Below, one piece after another: positions 1 through 7,850 of a stretch of DNA of 64,000 nt. The DNA lies in assembly GCA_020633195.1 (NCBI GenBank), contig JACKEC010000015.1, forward strand, positions 1-64,000, given 5' to 3'. The position numbers and the translations under genes were made by a program. How positions within the stretch are numbered: position 1 is the first letter of the stretch; each line of letters starts with the position of its first letter. Below the pieces are notes generated by a model. It saw nothing but the letters and a program-made list of their open reading frames with translations. It did not search any database and was not told the origin of the DNA. The stretch is from Sandaracinaceae bacterium. Lineage in GTDB: Bacteria; Myxococcota_A; Polyangia; Polyangiales; Sandaracinaceae.

Positions 1-367
1 CCAGGTTGAGGACCGGCGGGAGGTCCGCGCGGCGCAGCTCCTCTTCGGGGATCTCGACGAGGCCCGAGCCCATCGGCTCGTCGTCGTCGTCGTCGATCGC
101 GGGCGCGGGGGCGCCGACCCGCGTCGACGACTTCGGCGCCGGACGGGGCGAAGCCGGCCGAGGTGGGCGAGCCGCCTTGGCCGCCGCGTGCGCTCCCGCG
201 ACGGCCTCACGAGCGCCCGCGACGAGCTCCGCGAGGGCGTCGTCGCCCGCGAGCTCCGCCGAGGCCTCGACCGCGCGGCGGACCACCTCCGCGAGCTGGG
301 GCTCCGCCTTGCCGAAGGAGTCGAGCTCCGCGTCGATCTCGGCGAGCTTCTCGGCAGAGGGGGACAT
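1..367 (-). CDS. Hypothetical protein, N-terminal part only (runs off left edge)
   Basis: An open minus-strand frame begins with ATG at 367 (MSPSAEKLAEIDAELD) and continues without a stop to base 1, giving about 122 residues. The first 65 residues are Ala/Glu/Leu-rich and look helical. An Ala/Pro-rich stretch and an acidic run (IDDDDDEP) follow, then a segment ending ELRRADLPPVLNL where the window stops. I do not recognise a family, and the C-terminal domain that would identify it lies outside the window. It is divergent from the TSP3 lipoprotein at 493, with about 125 bp between the two starts, so the promoters of both probably lie there. The frame is supported by strong G/C third positions. 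Confidence 0.6.
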   Translation of the reverse strand, partial: MSPSAEKLAEIDAELDSFGKAEPQLAEVVRRAVEASAELAGDDALAELVAGAREAVAGAHAAAKAARPPRPASPRPAPKSSTRVGAPAPAIDDDDDEPMGSGLVEIPEEELRRADLPPVLNL

Positions 368-492
368 CGGCCCGACGACTATACTCCAAAGTTCCGCGGC
401 CGAACCAAGCCGGAGCGACGTCCTCGGGAGCAGCATCCTGGATGGAGGACCTCCCGTTCCTGTACATTTGTACCTCGATGCTTGGAGGTCGT

Positions 493-2520
493 ATGCGAAC
501 GTGGCTCGGGTCGGGTCGAATCGGACTGGCAGGGCTGGCTTTCCTCGTGCTCGCGCTGGGTTGTGACCCCTCGCCGGTCGGAGGCCCCGACGCGGGGCCG
601 GGCGCGCGGCCCGACTCCGGCCGGCCGAGCGGGACCGACACCGACGGCGACGGGATCCCGAACGAGTACGAGGGCGCCGCGGATCGGCTCGACACCGACG
701 GAGACGGCACGCCCGACTTCGAGGACGACGACAGCGACAACGACGGCATCCCGGACTCCGAGGAGGGCGGCAACCCGGGCGGGATGCCGCGCGACTCGGA
801 CGGGGACGGGACGCCCGACTTCCAGGACACCGACTCGGACAACAACGGGATCGACGACGCGATCGAGGGCAGCGCCGACATCGACGGGGACGGCGCCGGC
901 AACCACATCGACTCGGACAACGACGGCGATCGGCTGAGCGACATCGCCGAGATCGGCGCCGACCCGAGCGCGCCGATCGACACCGACGGCGACGGCACGC
1001 CCGACTACAACGATCTCGACAGCGACGGCGACTTCATCCCGGACGGCTACGAGGGCGAGCTCGACACCGACATGGACATGATCGTCGATCGCTTCGACGA
1101 GGACAGCGACGGTGACGGCATCAGCGACGCCGAGGAGGCGGGCGACGAGGACCTCGGGACGGCTCCGCGCGACACCGACGGCGACATGATCCCCGACTTC
1201 CGCGACGCGGACAGCGACTCGGACGGGCTCTCGGATCGCGCCGAGCACCTGGCGGGGACCGACCCGTTCAACGCGGACAGCGACGGCGACGGCACCTCCG
1301 ACCTCGTCGAGTCCGCCGCGGGGACCGACGCGAACGACCCGACCGACAACCCCGGCGCGCGGGGCGACTTCGTGTTCCTCGTGCCCTACGAGGAGGCGCC
1401 GGTGCCGCCGCGGGACACCCTCGACTTCGCGACCGACCTGCAGGTCGCCGACGTCTACTTCCTCATGGACAACACCGGATCGATGAGCAGCTCGATCAAC
1501 TCCATCCGCGCCGAGCTGCGGGACAACATCATCCCGGGCATCCGCGCCTCGATCCCCGACGTGTTCTTCGGCGTCGGCGGGTTCCGGGACTACCCGTGCT
1601 GCGGCTACGGCAGCGGCGCTCCGGACGAGCCGTTCTTCCACCTCCAGGACCTGACCGCGGACGCGGCCGTCGCGCAGGCCGCGACGATGGGCTACGCGGC
1701 GAGCGGTGGCGGCGACGGGCCCGAGGCGCACGGCCCCGCGCTCTGGGCGCTGGCGACGGGCAACGGCCTGCCGGGCGGCGGCTCGACGGTCACGGCGCGC
1801 ACCGACTGCCCGGCGGGGACCCTCGGCTACGCCTGCTTCCGCCCCTCGGCGGTCCCGATCGTCGTGCTCATCACCGACATCGGCTGGCACAACGGTCCGT
1901 CGGGCTCGAACGCCTACGACGACGGCGCGCTCGGCGATCACGCGCCGACCTACGACGAGGCGGTCACGGAGCTGACGACCCGCAACGTCCGCGTGATCGG
2001 CGTCTCGCAGTTCGGCGGCGGCCGCTCGGAGCTGCAGGCCATCGCGCGCGACACGGGCGCCGTCGACGCGGCCGGCGCCCCGCTGGTGACGAACTTCGTG
2101 GGCGGCAGCATCACCACGCAGATCGTGAGCGCCATCGCGACGCTCGCGAACACGACCACCCTGGACATCTCGGTCACGTACACCGACGACGCCTCCGACG
2201 CGGTGGACACCGAGGTCGCGTTCCTCGATCACCTCGAGGCCAACACCGCGGGCGACCCCGCGCGCGGCTGCGAGCCCCGGGCCGCCGTCGACACCAACGC
2301 CGACGGATTCCCCGACCTCTTCCCCTCGGTCCGCTCGGGCGACCGGGTCTGCTTCGACATCGTGATCCGCATGAACACGACGGTGGAGGCCCAGCCCGAC
2401 CCTCAGCTCTACCGCGCGACCCTGCAGGTCATCGGCGACGGCTTCACCCCGCTCGGCGCGCCGCGCGACATCTTCTTCCTCGTCCCGCCGGTGCCGCCGA
2501 CCATCGGCGGCCCGATCTGA
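493..2520 (+). CDS. Lipoprotein with thrombospondin type 3 calcium-binding repeats and a vWA domain
   Basis: The predicted product is a 675-residue surface lipoprotein. The ATG at 493 is chosen because GGAGG sits at 484-488 and because it opens a lipoprotein signal: Arg near the N-terminus, a hydrophobic core, then LALGC. Residues about 45-285 are a long series of D-x-D-x-D-G units typical of TSP3/calcium-binding repeats, interleaved with IPD, TPDF and DSEEGG variants. A von Willebrand factor A domain follows, with a MIDAS-like DNTGSMSS at about residue 326, a GVGGFRDYPCC segment resembling integrin-beta-type vWA domains, and VVLITDIGWH deeper in. The expected role is calcium- or metal-dependent adhesion or matrix binding at the outer membrane; the substrate is unknown. 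Longer upstream starts in the same frame would bury the signal peptide and are rejected. Confidence 0.85.
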   Translation: MRTWLGSGRIGLAGLAFLVLALGCDPSPVGGPDAGPGARPDSGRPSGTDTDGDGIPNEYEGAADRLDTDGDGTPDFEDDDSDNDGIPDSEEGGNPGGMPRDSDGDGTPDFQDTDSDNNGIDDAIEGSADIDGDGAGNHIDSDNDGDRLSDIAEIGADPSAPIDTDGDGTPDYNDLDSDGDFIPDGYEGELDTDMDMIVDRFDEDSDGDGISDAEEAGDEDLGTAPRDTDGDMIPDFRDADSDSDGLSDRAEHLAGTDPFNADSDGDGTSDLVESAAGTDANDPTDNPGARGDFVFLVPYEEAPVPPRDTLDFATDLQVADVYFLMDNTGSMSSSINSIRAELRDNIIPGIRASIPDVFFGVGGFRDYPCCGYGSGAPDEPFFHLQDLTADAAVAQAATMGYAASGGGDGPEAHGPALWALATGNGLPGGGSTVTARTDCPAGTLGYACFRPSAVPIVVLITDIGWHNGPSGSNAYDDGALGDHAPTYDEAVTELTTRNVRVIGVSQFGGGRSELQAIARDTGAVDAAGAPLVTNFVGGSITTQIVSAIATLANTTTLDISVTYTDDASDAVDTEVAFLDHLEANTAGDPARGCEPRAAVDTNADGFPDLFPSVRSGDRVCFDIVIRMNTTVEAQPDPQLYRATLQVIGDGFTPLGAPRDIFFLVPPVPPTIGGPI

Positions 2521-2559
2521 TCGTCGGAGCTTCATGAGACTGGCGGGCCTCCGGGGCCC

Positions 2560-2850
2560 GGGTCCTGGCGCAACGTCGCCTGCGGCGCCGTTTTTACGCG
2601 CCCGGACCCGAGCCCCGGAGACCCTCCCGCCTGGGCAAGGCTGCCGCGATCTTCTTTGTGTTTAGGAGAGGGCGGGACGGAGGATCGCGGCGCGGGATGG
2701 GGGACCATCCCGCTTCGCGACCCTCCATCCCGCCTCCCTCCCCCCAACCAAGCCCGCCGGCCCCCCCCGACGCCCCGGGGCCTCGAGGGCCGCGGTGGGT
2801 TCGGGTCCGGGCGCGTTAAACGGCGCCGAAGGCGACGTGCGCCAGGACCC
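2560..2850. repeat. Pair of inverted ~50-bp repeats in a gene-free stretch
   Basis: The stretch 2521-3041 holds no credible gene. It contains a 50-nt arm at 2560-2609 and a near-perfect reverse complement at 2803-2850, separated by 193 nt. The shared core reads GGGTCC, then GGGCGCG, then CGGCGCCG and GGCGACG, and ends CCAGGACCC. The arms differ only by a few bases (for example TAAAAA against TTAAA, and one or two single-base gaps). The centre is C-rich (runs of C near 2750-2770) and contains GGGATGG / CCATCCC. This could be a decayed small mobile element or two copies of a dispersed intergenic repeat. No transposase and no flanking target duplication were seen. Confidence 0.6.
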
Positions 2851-2958
2851 GGACCCGCCGTGGCCCGATCAACGCTCGCGAAGTTGGTCGCCGATCGACG
2901 CTCGAAGAATCAATGCCTCGATCGACGCAATGACGAAGAAGGCCGAGCGGCGCGACGG

Positions 2959-2996
2959 AAAAACGAAGAGCCCGGTCATCTCCGACCGAGCTCTTC
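2959..2996 (-). terminator. Rho-independent terminator of the outer-membrane barrel gene
   Basis: Read on the minus strand, 46 bases after the stop at 3042, there is a stem GAAGAGC paired with GCTCTTC. An inner GGTC/GACC pairing extends it, and a GTTTTTCC tail follows immediately. Position and polarity fit termination of the minus-strand gene at 3042-3944. Confidence 0.75.
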
Positions 2997-3041
2997 GCCG
3001 ACCGGACGAACCGGTCTCCCCCGAGGCAGATGGTTGGTCGA

Positions 3042-3944
3042 CTAGCGACCGAAGTAGAAGGTCATCCCCGCGCGGCCGGTGACGCCGCCCGAGAGGTCCG
3101 TGGAGCGCCAGCCGCCGGCGTCGTTGCGCTCGACGAACTCGGGCTCCGGGTTGTCGTCGACGCGACCGCGGAGGAAGCCGCGGACGTCGAGGTTCAGGGC
3201 GAAGTGGCGGCCGATGCGCCACTCGAGGCCGAGGCCCGCCTCACCGCCGAGGTGGATGTAGTCGCGGACGTCGCCGTTGCCGGTGCGGATGTTGAAGCCC
3301 TCGGCGTGACCGAAGGACGTCCCGACGCCGACGAGGGCGTAGACCTGGAAGCGGTGCTGGGGGTTGAAGAACACCATCGCGTCGACGGTGACGGGGACCT
3401 CCCAGCGGTCGAGCCCGTTGTAGTCGTTGCCGCCGTACATGCCGGCGCCGATGTCGAGGGCGAACCACGGGTTGGGGCGGATGCGGAAGGCCGCGCCGCC
3501 GCCACCCATCGCGAGCTCGTCCCCGAACACACCGTCGAGGTGGAGGTGGAGGCCCGTGGTGGAGTAGGGGAACTGGTCACGCGGGCGCTGCACGACCACG
3601 CGCTGCGGCTGCGGCTGCTGGACCACGTACGTGTACTGCGGCTGCGGCTGAGGCTGGACGTAGACCTGCGGCGGAGGCGGCTGCGGCACGTAGACCTGCG
3701 GCGGCGGAGGCGGAGGCGCGTCCTGCGGCTGCACGATCACGACGGGGGGCTGCGGCTCCGGCGGCGGCTGCTGCCGGCCAGGCCCGATGCGGATGCCGCC
3801 CTGCGCCGGCCCGATCCGAACCTCTGCGCAGAGCAGGTCGTCGGGCTGACACTCCGTCTGCTGCGCGAACGCCGGCGCCGCGAGCAGCGTGGCGGCCGCG
3901 AAAGCGGCGAAGAACGAGAAGGACAGCGCTCGATGGTGGGTCAT
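3042..3944 (-). CDS. Outer-membrane beta-barrel-like protein with Pro/Gln-rich linker
   Basis: The predicted protein has 300 residues. The ATG at 3944 is chosen because AGGAAG lies just upstream and it opens a clean Sec signal peptide ending AAPAFA-Q. The mature N-terminus has a short Cys-containing segment, then roughly 70 residues of Pro/Gln/Val-rich sequence (repeats of PPPPQVYV and QPQPQ). About 165 residues of alternating aromatic/glycine strands follow (LHLHLDGVFGDEL, PWFALDIGAGMYGG, FQVYALVGVGTSFG), ending in GRAGMTFYFGR. A terminal aromatic residue next to the C-terminus is typical of barrel proteins inserted in the outer membrane. The exact function is unknown; small OmpA-like or OmpW-like barrels with a periplasmic linker are the best comparison. 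A terminator lies downstream. Confidence 0.75.
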   Translation of the reverse strand: MTHHRALSFSFFAAFAAATLLAAPAFAQQTECQPDDLLCAEVRIGPAQGGIRIGPGRQQPPPEPQPPVVIVQPQDAPPPPPPQVYVPQPPPPQVYVQPQPQPQYTYVVQQPQPQRVVVQRPRDQFPYSTTGLHLHLDGVFGDELAMGGGGAAFRIRPNPWFALDIGAGMYGGNDYNGLDRWEVPVTVDAMVFFNPQHRFQVYALVGVGTSFGHAEGFNIRTGNGDVRDYIHLGGEAGLGLEWRIGRHFALNLDVRGFLRGRVDDNPEPEFVERNDAGGWRSTDLSGGVTGRAGMTFYFGR

Positions 3945-4117
3945 GTGGGTTCTTCCTCGAGTTTCGGCCGAGCAGAAGCTTGAGCAAGGCACGGGCCAAC
4001 GGGTCCTCGTCGCGGGATGCCCCAAGATCGCCCACGGATCGCCGCCGACACCTTCCAGGGTGGGTCCCAGCGTAATCGATGGTTCACACCGCCGCGACGC
4101 TCGGGCCGGTCTCTCGT

Positions 4118-5923
4118 TCACGGAGAGACCATCGCGAGGCGCTCGATCGACGCCTCCGGGTCGACCTCCGGATAGCTCAGGACCGTGATCCCGGGCAGCT
4201 CCGACGCGAGCAGCCGGAACAGCGCGCGGCGCACGTCGGGCTGGGTGAGCAGGACGGCCTCCGGCTCGGCGAGCCCTCGGATCGCCGCGATGATGTCGTT
4301 GGCGAGCTCCGGGTCGAGCGGGGAGTCGCGCAGGGCGTCCTCGATGAGCGGGTCGACGGGGCGGACCCGGAGCGTGGCCTCGTCGCCCATCAGGGCGTGG
4401 GTGATCGGGCGCGCGAGGCGCTGCCGGATCACCTCGACGAGCTCGTCGCCCTCCGGGAGCGGGTCACGGCTGGCCGCCTCGAGGATCTCGCGCAGGCTCC
4501 CGATGCTCACGCGCTCGGCGACGAGCGCCTCGAGGAGGGTGGTCAGCCGCGGCAGGCTCAGCCGGCCGGGGAGGACCTGTCGGACGAGGGCCGGCGCCTC
4601 GGTCGCGAGCCGGTCGAGCTCGCGCTGGATCTCCTGCAGCCCGACGAGCGCCTCGGGGCGCTTGCGGACCGCGTCGACGACCCGCGCCACGAGCGCGTTG
4701 GCGTCGCGTCCCTCACCGCGATCGACCCGCACCGCGCCGAGCCGCAGCTCCCACGCGTCCTGACCGAGCTGCGCCGAGACGACGGGGGTCAGCGCGGGGA
4801 GCCGCACGCCGAGCTCCGCGTAGAGGGCGTCGGCCGCGGCGTCGAGGGCCGGGCCGAGCTCGGTGCCGCGCATCAGCGCTTCGCCGAGCCGCGCGCCCAC
4901 CCGGAGCTCGAGCGGGCCCGACCGAGGGGCGCCCGGGTCGCGCGTGCGCAGGCGCGGGGTCGGTCGGCGTCGGTACAGCACGGTGGCCGTCACGCCGAGC
5001 GCCGCACCGAGGACGAGGAAGGGGACCAGCGGCAGGCCGGGCACGATCGCGAGGAGGAACGCGAACCCGCTCGCGACGGCGAGCGCGCGCCAGTCGCCGA
5101 ACACCTGCGCGCCGATGTCCGCGCCGAGGGTGCCGTCCTCGTGCTCGGAGGCGACGCGGGTCACCACGAGGCCGGCGGCGGTGCTGATCAGGAGCGCCGG
5201 GATCTGCGAGACGAGCCCGTCGCCGATGGTCAACAGGCCGTAGGTCTCGAGCGCCTCACCGGCGCCGAGGTCGCGATCGAGCATCCCGATCGCGAGGCCG
5301 CCGACGATGTTCACGCAGGTGATGACGATCGCCGCGATCGCGTCGCCCTTCACGAACTTCATCGCGCCGTCCATGGCGCCATAGAGCTGGCTCTCGCGCT
5401 CGAGCTCGCGTCGCAGGGCCGCGGCGCCGTCGGCGTCGATGCGGCCCGAGCGCAGGTCGGCGTCGATCGCGAGCTGCTTACCAGGGAGGGCGTCGAGGGT
5501 GAAGCGCGCCCCGACCTCGGCGACGCGCTCCGAGCCGCGCGCGATCACGACGAACTGCACGAGGGTCAGGATCGCGAAGATCACCGCGCCGACCACGTAG
5601 CTGCCCTGGACCACGAACTCGCCGAACGCGGCGATGACGGTGCCTGCGTCGGCCTGGAGCAGGATCAGGCGCGTGGACGAGACGTTGAGCGCGAGGCGGA
5701 AGAGCGTCGTGACGAGCAGGATCGTCGGGAACGAGGCGAAGCTCAGCGGTCGCCGCACGAAGAACGCCGTCAGCAGCAGCAGCACGCCGAGGGACAGGTT
5801 CGTCGCGATCAACAGATCGAGCAGCCACGTCGGCAGCGGCACGATCATCATGCCGACGACGAGCACGACGAGCGTCGCGAGCACGATCTCGGGCAGGTGC
5901 GTGCGGAGGGCGCCGCGGCTCAT
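4118..5923 (-). CDS. FlhA/SctV (FHIPEP) family export-apparatus protein, orphan
   Basis: The predicted protein has 601 residues. The N-terminal half carries multiple hydrophobic segments beginning at residue 11 (PEIVLATLVVLVVGMMIVPLP). It also has the FHIPEP cytoplasmic loop at about 130-165, seen as RVAEVGARFTLDALPGKQ followed by AIDADLRSGRID. This family forms the nonameric export gate of flagellar and type III secretion systems. The C-terminal cytoplasmic domain starts near 330 and is shorter than in typical 680-700-residue FlhA/SctV proteins. No other type III or flagellar gene (SctR/S/T/U, ATPase) is present nearby; the neighbours are recR and an outer-membrane barrel. The gene may serve a dispersed system or a divergent function. 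The family call is firm, the role is not. Confidence 0.85.
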   Translation of the reverse strand: MSRGALRTHLPEIVLATLVVLVVGMMIVPLPTWLLDLLIATNLSLGVLLLLTAFFVRRPLSFASFPTILLVTTLFRLALNVSSTRLILLQADAGTVIAAFGEFVVQGSYVVGAVIFAILTLVQFVVIARGSERVAEVGARFTLDALPGKQLAIDADLRSGRIDADGAAALRRELERESQLYGAMDGAMKFVKGDAIAAIVITCVNIVGGLAIGMLDRDLGAGEALETYGLLTIGDGLVSQIPALLISTAAGLVVTRVASEHEDGTLGADIGAQVFGDWRALAVASGFAFLLAIVPGLPLVPFLVLGAALGVTATVLYRRRPTPRLRTRDPGAPRSGPLELRVGARLGEALMRGTELGPALDAAADALYAELGVRLPALTPVVSAQLGQDAWELRLGAVRVDRGEGRDANALVARVVDAVRKRPEALVGLQEIQRELDRLATEAPALVRQVLPGRLSLPRLTTLLEALVAERVSIGSLREILEAASRDPLPEGDELVEVIRQRLARPITHALMGDEATLRVRPVDPLIEDALRDSPLDPELANDIIAAIRGLAEPEAVLLTQPDVRRALFRLLASELPGITVLSYPEVDPEASIERLAMVSP

Positions 5924-5963
5924 GGCCGGACGATGCCATCGCGGCGCGGCGGTTGGCGACCCT

Positions 5964-6866
5964 TCAGCGGTCGGTGGGCAGGATGCCCTCGGGGAGCGGG
6001 GGGCCCGGCATCGCCTCGAGGACCGACGAGCACGGAGCGAAGATCACCTCGGCGCAGTCCCCGACGTAGCGCTCGAGCAGGACGGTGACGCCGCCCTCCT
6101 CGTCCACGCGCACCGGCACGAGGGTCGGCGGATCGCCGCTCGCCGGGTACTGCTCGACCGCGCTCAGCCGACCCGCCTCGTCGTAGGCCCAGCGCGTCTC
6201 CTCCCCCGCCGCGTCGCGGAAGCGCAGGGGGCGGCCGTCCGGAGCGAAGAGGCAGTGGTCCGACTCCGGCAGCGCGTCCTCCGCGCGGAGGGGGCTGCGC
6301 AGGATGGGGCGGCCCTCCTCGAGCCGGAACAGGCTCTCTCGCTCGTCGTCGCCCGTGACCGTGCGCTGGTGCAGCCACTCGCCGCGCACGCCGTAGGTGA
6401 CGCGCGCCTCGGTGACCTCCCACTGGAGGTCCGCGGGCGCCTCCGCGGCGTAAGGGTCTTCGGCCGACAGGCTCCGGCTCGCGCGCCGCACCTGGACCTC
6501 CATGCCCTCCTGCCCGTAGGACCAGCGCGTGACCTCCCACGGGCGCAGCTCCGCGTCCGGCTCGTCCTGACGAGCGCGCCGCCACGTGTGCTGCCGGACG
6601 AGCCGGTGGCGGTCGTCGAACTCGTAGCGGACGCGGCGCGTGATCTGCTCGGACTCGCAGCTCGTGGTGCCGATCTCGTCGGGGCCCCACAGCTCGGGGA
6701 CGTCGGTGCCGGGGACGACCTCGGCCACCTCGATCACCGGCTCCTCGTCCTCGGGGAGGTCCGGCAGGCCGTCGTCGGGCTCGCGCGACACGGCCCACGC
6801 GATCGCCGCGCCGACGCCGACGAGCCCGAGGAGCGAGGCCAAGAGGACGGTCCGGCGGCGGCGCAC
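5964..6866 (-). CDS. Membrane-anchored hypothetical protein with RHS/YD-like motifs
   Basis: The predicted protein has 300 residues and starts with GTG at 6866, overlapping the recR stop (TAGTG), so translation is probably coupled to recR. An N-terminal RRRR patch and a single hydrophobic helix (VLLASLLGLVGVGAAIAWAV) indicate a signal anchor, followed by an acidic spacer. The body contains strand-turn units of the YD/RHS type (RYEFDDRHRLVRQHTW; ETRWAYDEAGRLSAVEQY). Two Cys-containing segments lie near the C-terminus (DCAEVIFAPCSS). It is far too short for a polymorphic toxin, and no toxin domain is visible. I do not recognise a named family. Confidence 0.65.
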   Translation of the reverse strand: MRRRRTVLLASLLGLVGVGAAIAWAVSREPDDGLPDLPEDEEPVIEVAEVVPGTDVPELWGPDEIGTTSCESEQITRRVRYEFDDRHRLVRQHTWRRARQDEPDAELRPWEVTRWSYGQEGMEVQVRRASRSLSAEDPYAAEAPADLQWEVTEARVTYGVRGEWLHQRTVTGDDERESLFRLEEGRPILRSPLRAEDALPESDHCLFAPDGRPLRFRDAAGEETRWAYDEAGRLSAVEQYPASGDPPTLVPVRVDEEGGVTVLLERYVGDCAEVIFAPCSSVLEAMPGPPLPEGILPTDR

Positions 6867-7465
6867 TACAGCTCGCGGCGGCCCTCGAAGGCGCGCCCCA
6901 CCGTCACCTGATCGGCGTACTCGAGCTCGCCGCCGTGGGGGATCCCGCTCGCGATGCGCGAGACGCGCACGTCGTTCGCGCGAAGCACTTGCGCCAGGTA
7001 GAGCGCCGTCGCCTCACCCTCGACGCTGAGCGGCGTCGCGACCACGACCTCGCGGATCTCGCTCTCGCGGACCCGCGCGACGAGCGCGTCGAGCGGCAGC
7101 TGCTCGGGGCCGACGCCGTCGAGCGGCGCGAGCAGCCCGTGCAGGACGTGGTAGCGCCCGCGGAACGAGCCGCTCTTCTCGATCGCGGTCAGGTCGGGGA
7201 CGCGGGCCACCACGCAGAGGAGCTTCCCGTCGCGCCGCTCGTCGCGGCAGATCGCGCACCGCGGACCGGCGCAGAAGTTCGCGCAGGTCGCGCAGCGCAC
7301 CACGCGCTCGTGGATCGAGCCCAGGCTCGACCCGAGCGCGCGGGCGTAGTCCGGATCGGAGGCCAGGACGTGGTGCGCGAGGCGGGTGGCCGTGCGCTCG
7401 CCGATCCCCGGGAGGCGGGAGAGCAGCGCGACCAGATCACCGATGGGATCGTCCCCGCCAGGCAT
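6866..7465 (-). CDS. recR: Recombination mediator protein RecR
   Basis: RecR works with RecF/RecO to load RecA on gapped DNA. The product has the usual family length (199 aa). It shows the N-terminal helix-hairpin-helix (LLSRLPGIGERTATRLAHH), a zinc finger with C58, C61, C70 and C73, and a Toprim domain from about residue 82 (CVVARVPDLTAIEKSGSFRG), ending with the conserved ASGIPHGGELEYAD. It lies 12 bp downstream of ybaB in the widely conserved dnaX-ybaB-recR order, and its stop overlaps the start of the next gene. Confidence 0.96.
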   Translation of the reverse strand: MPGGDDPIGDLVALLSRLPGIGERTATRLAHHVLASDPDYARALGSSLGSIHERVVRCATCANFCAGPRCAICRDERRDGKLLCVVARVPDLTAIEKSGSFRGRYHVLHGLLAPLDGVGPEQLPLDALVARVRESEIREVVVATPLSVEGEATALYLAQVLRANDVRVSRIASGIPHGGELEYADQVTVGRAFEGRREL

Positions 7466-7477
7466 GCGACGCGTGGG

Positions 7478-7825
7478 CTAGACCAGCCCCGGGATCTTCA
7501 TCCCGCCGGTGACCTTCTCGAGCTCGGCGTCGACCATCTCGGTCGCCTTGTTCAGGGCGGCGTTGGTCGCGGCGACGACGAGATCCTGGACCATGTCGAG
7601 CCCCTCGGACTCGAGGAGCTTCGGGTCGATGACGATGCTGACGAGCTCACGGCCGCCGTTCGCCACCGCCTTGACCTGATCGTTGCCGGCGGTGGCCTCG
7701 ACGGTCTCCGTCTTCAGCTCTTCCTTACGGGCCTCGATCTTCCGCTGCATGCGGCTCGCCTGACGCATGAGCTCGCTCATGCCGCCGCGGAAGCGGTTGC
7801 CGCCGCCCTTCTTGCTACTCGCCAT
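7478..7825 (-). CDS. ybaB: YbaB/EbfC family nucleoid-associated protein
   Basis: The product is a 115-residue DNA-binding protein that in relatives forms tweezer-like dimers on DNA. It has a Lys/Gly-rich N-terminus, then FRGGMSELMRQASRMQRKIE (the conserved start of YbaB domains), a VKAVANGGRELVSIVIDPKLL strand region and a C-terminal helix rich in Ala/Asn, ending GGMKIPGLV. AGGAG precedes the ATG by about 8 nt. It sits between dnaX (upstream, 25 bp) and recR (downstream, 12 bp), the standard arrangement, and is probably co-transcribed with them. Confidence 0.94.
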   Translation of the reverse strand: MASSKKGGGNRFRGGMSELMRQASRMQRKIEARKEELKTETVEATAGNDQVKAVANGGRELVSIVIDPKLLESEGLDMVQDLVVAATNAALNKATEMVDAELEKVTGGMKIPGLV

Positions 7826-7850
7826 CCGGGTCTCTCCTGGAAGGGGGAGC

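Noticed and set aside
600..1360. Regularly repeated GAC-rich units resembling a CRISPR or tandem repeat
   Set aside because: They encode TSP3 D-x-D-x-D-G repeats in frame with variable sequence; there are no constant repeats with unique spacers.
379..2535. Long minus-strand ORF opposite the TSP3 lipoprotein
   Set aside because: High-GC shadow frame. It has biased, repetitive Arg/Val/Asp composition and no domain, and the plus strand has a lipoprotein signal and motifs.
4118..5923. Evidence for a type III secretion cluster
   Set aside because: Only one family member is present; no other export genes are in the window.
4079..6088. Plus-strand 669-aa ORF opposite the FlhA/SctV gene
   Set aside because: Shadow frame rich in Arg/Ala/Glu. 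The opposite strand carries the FHIPEP motif.
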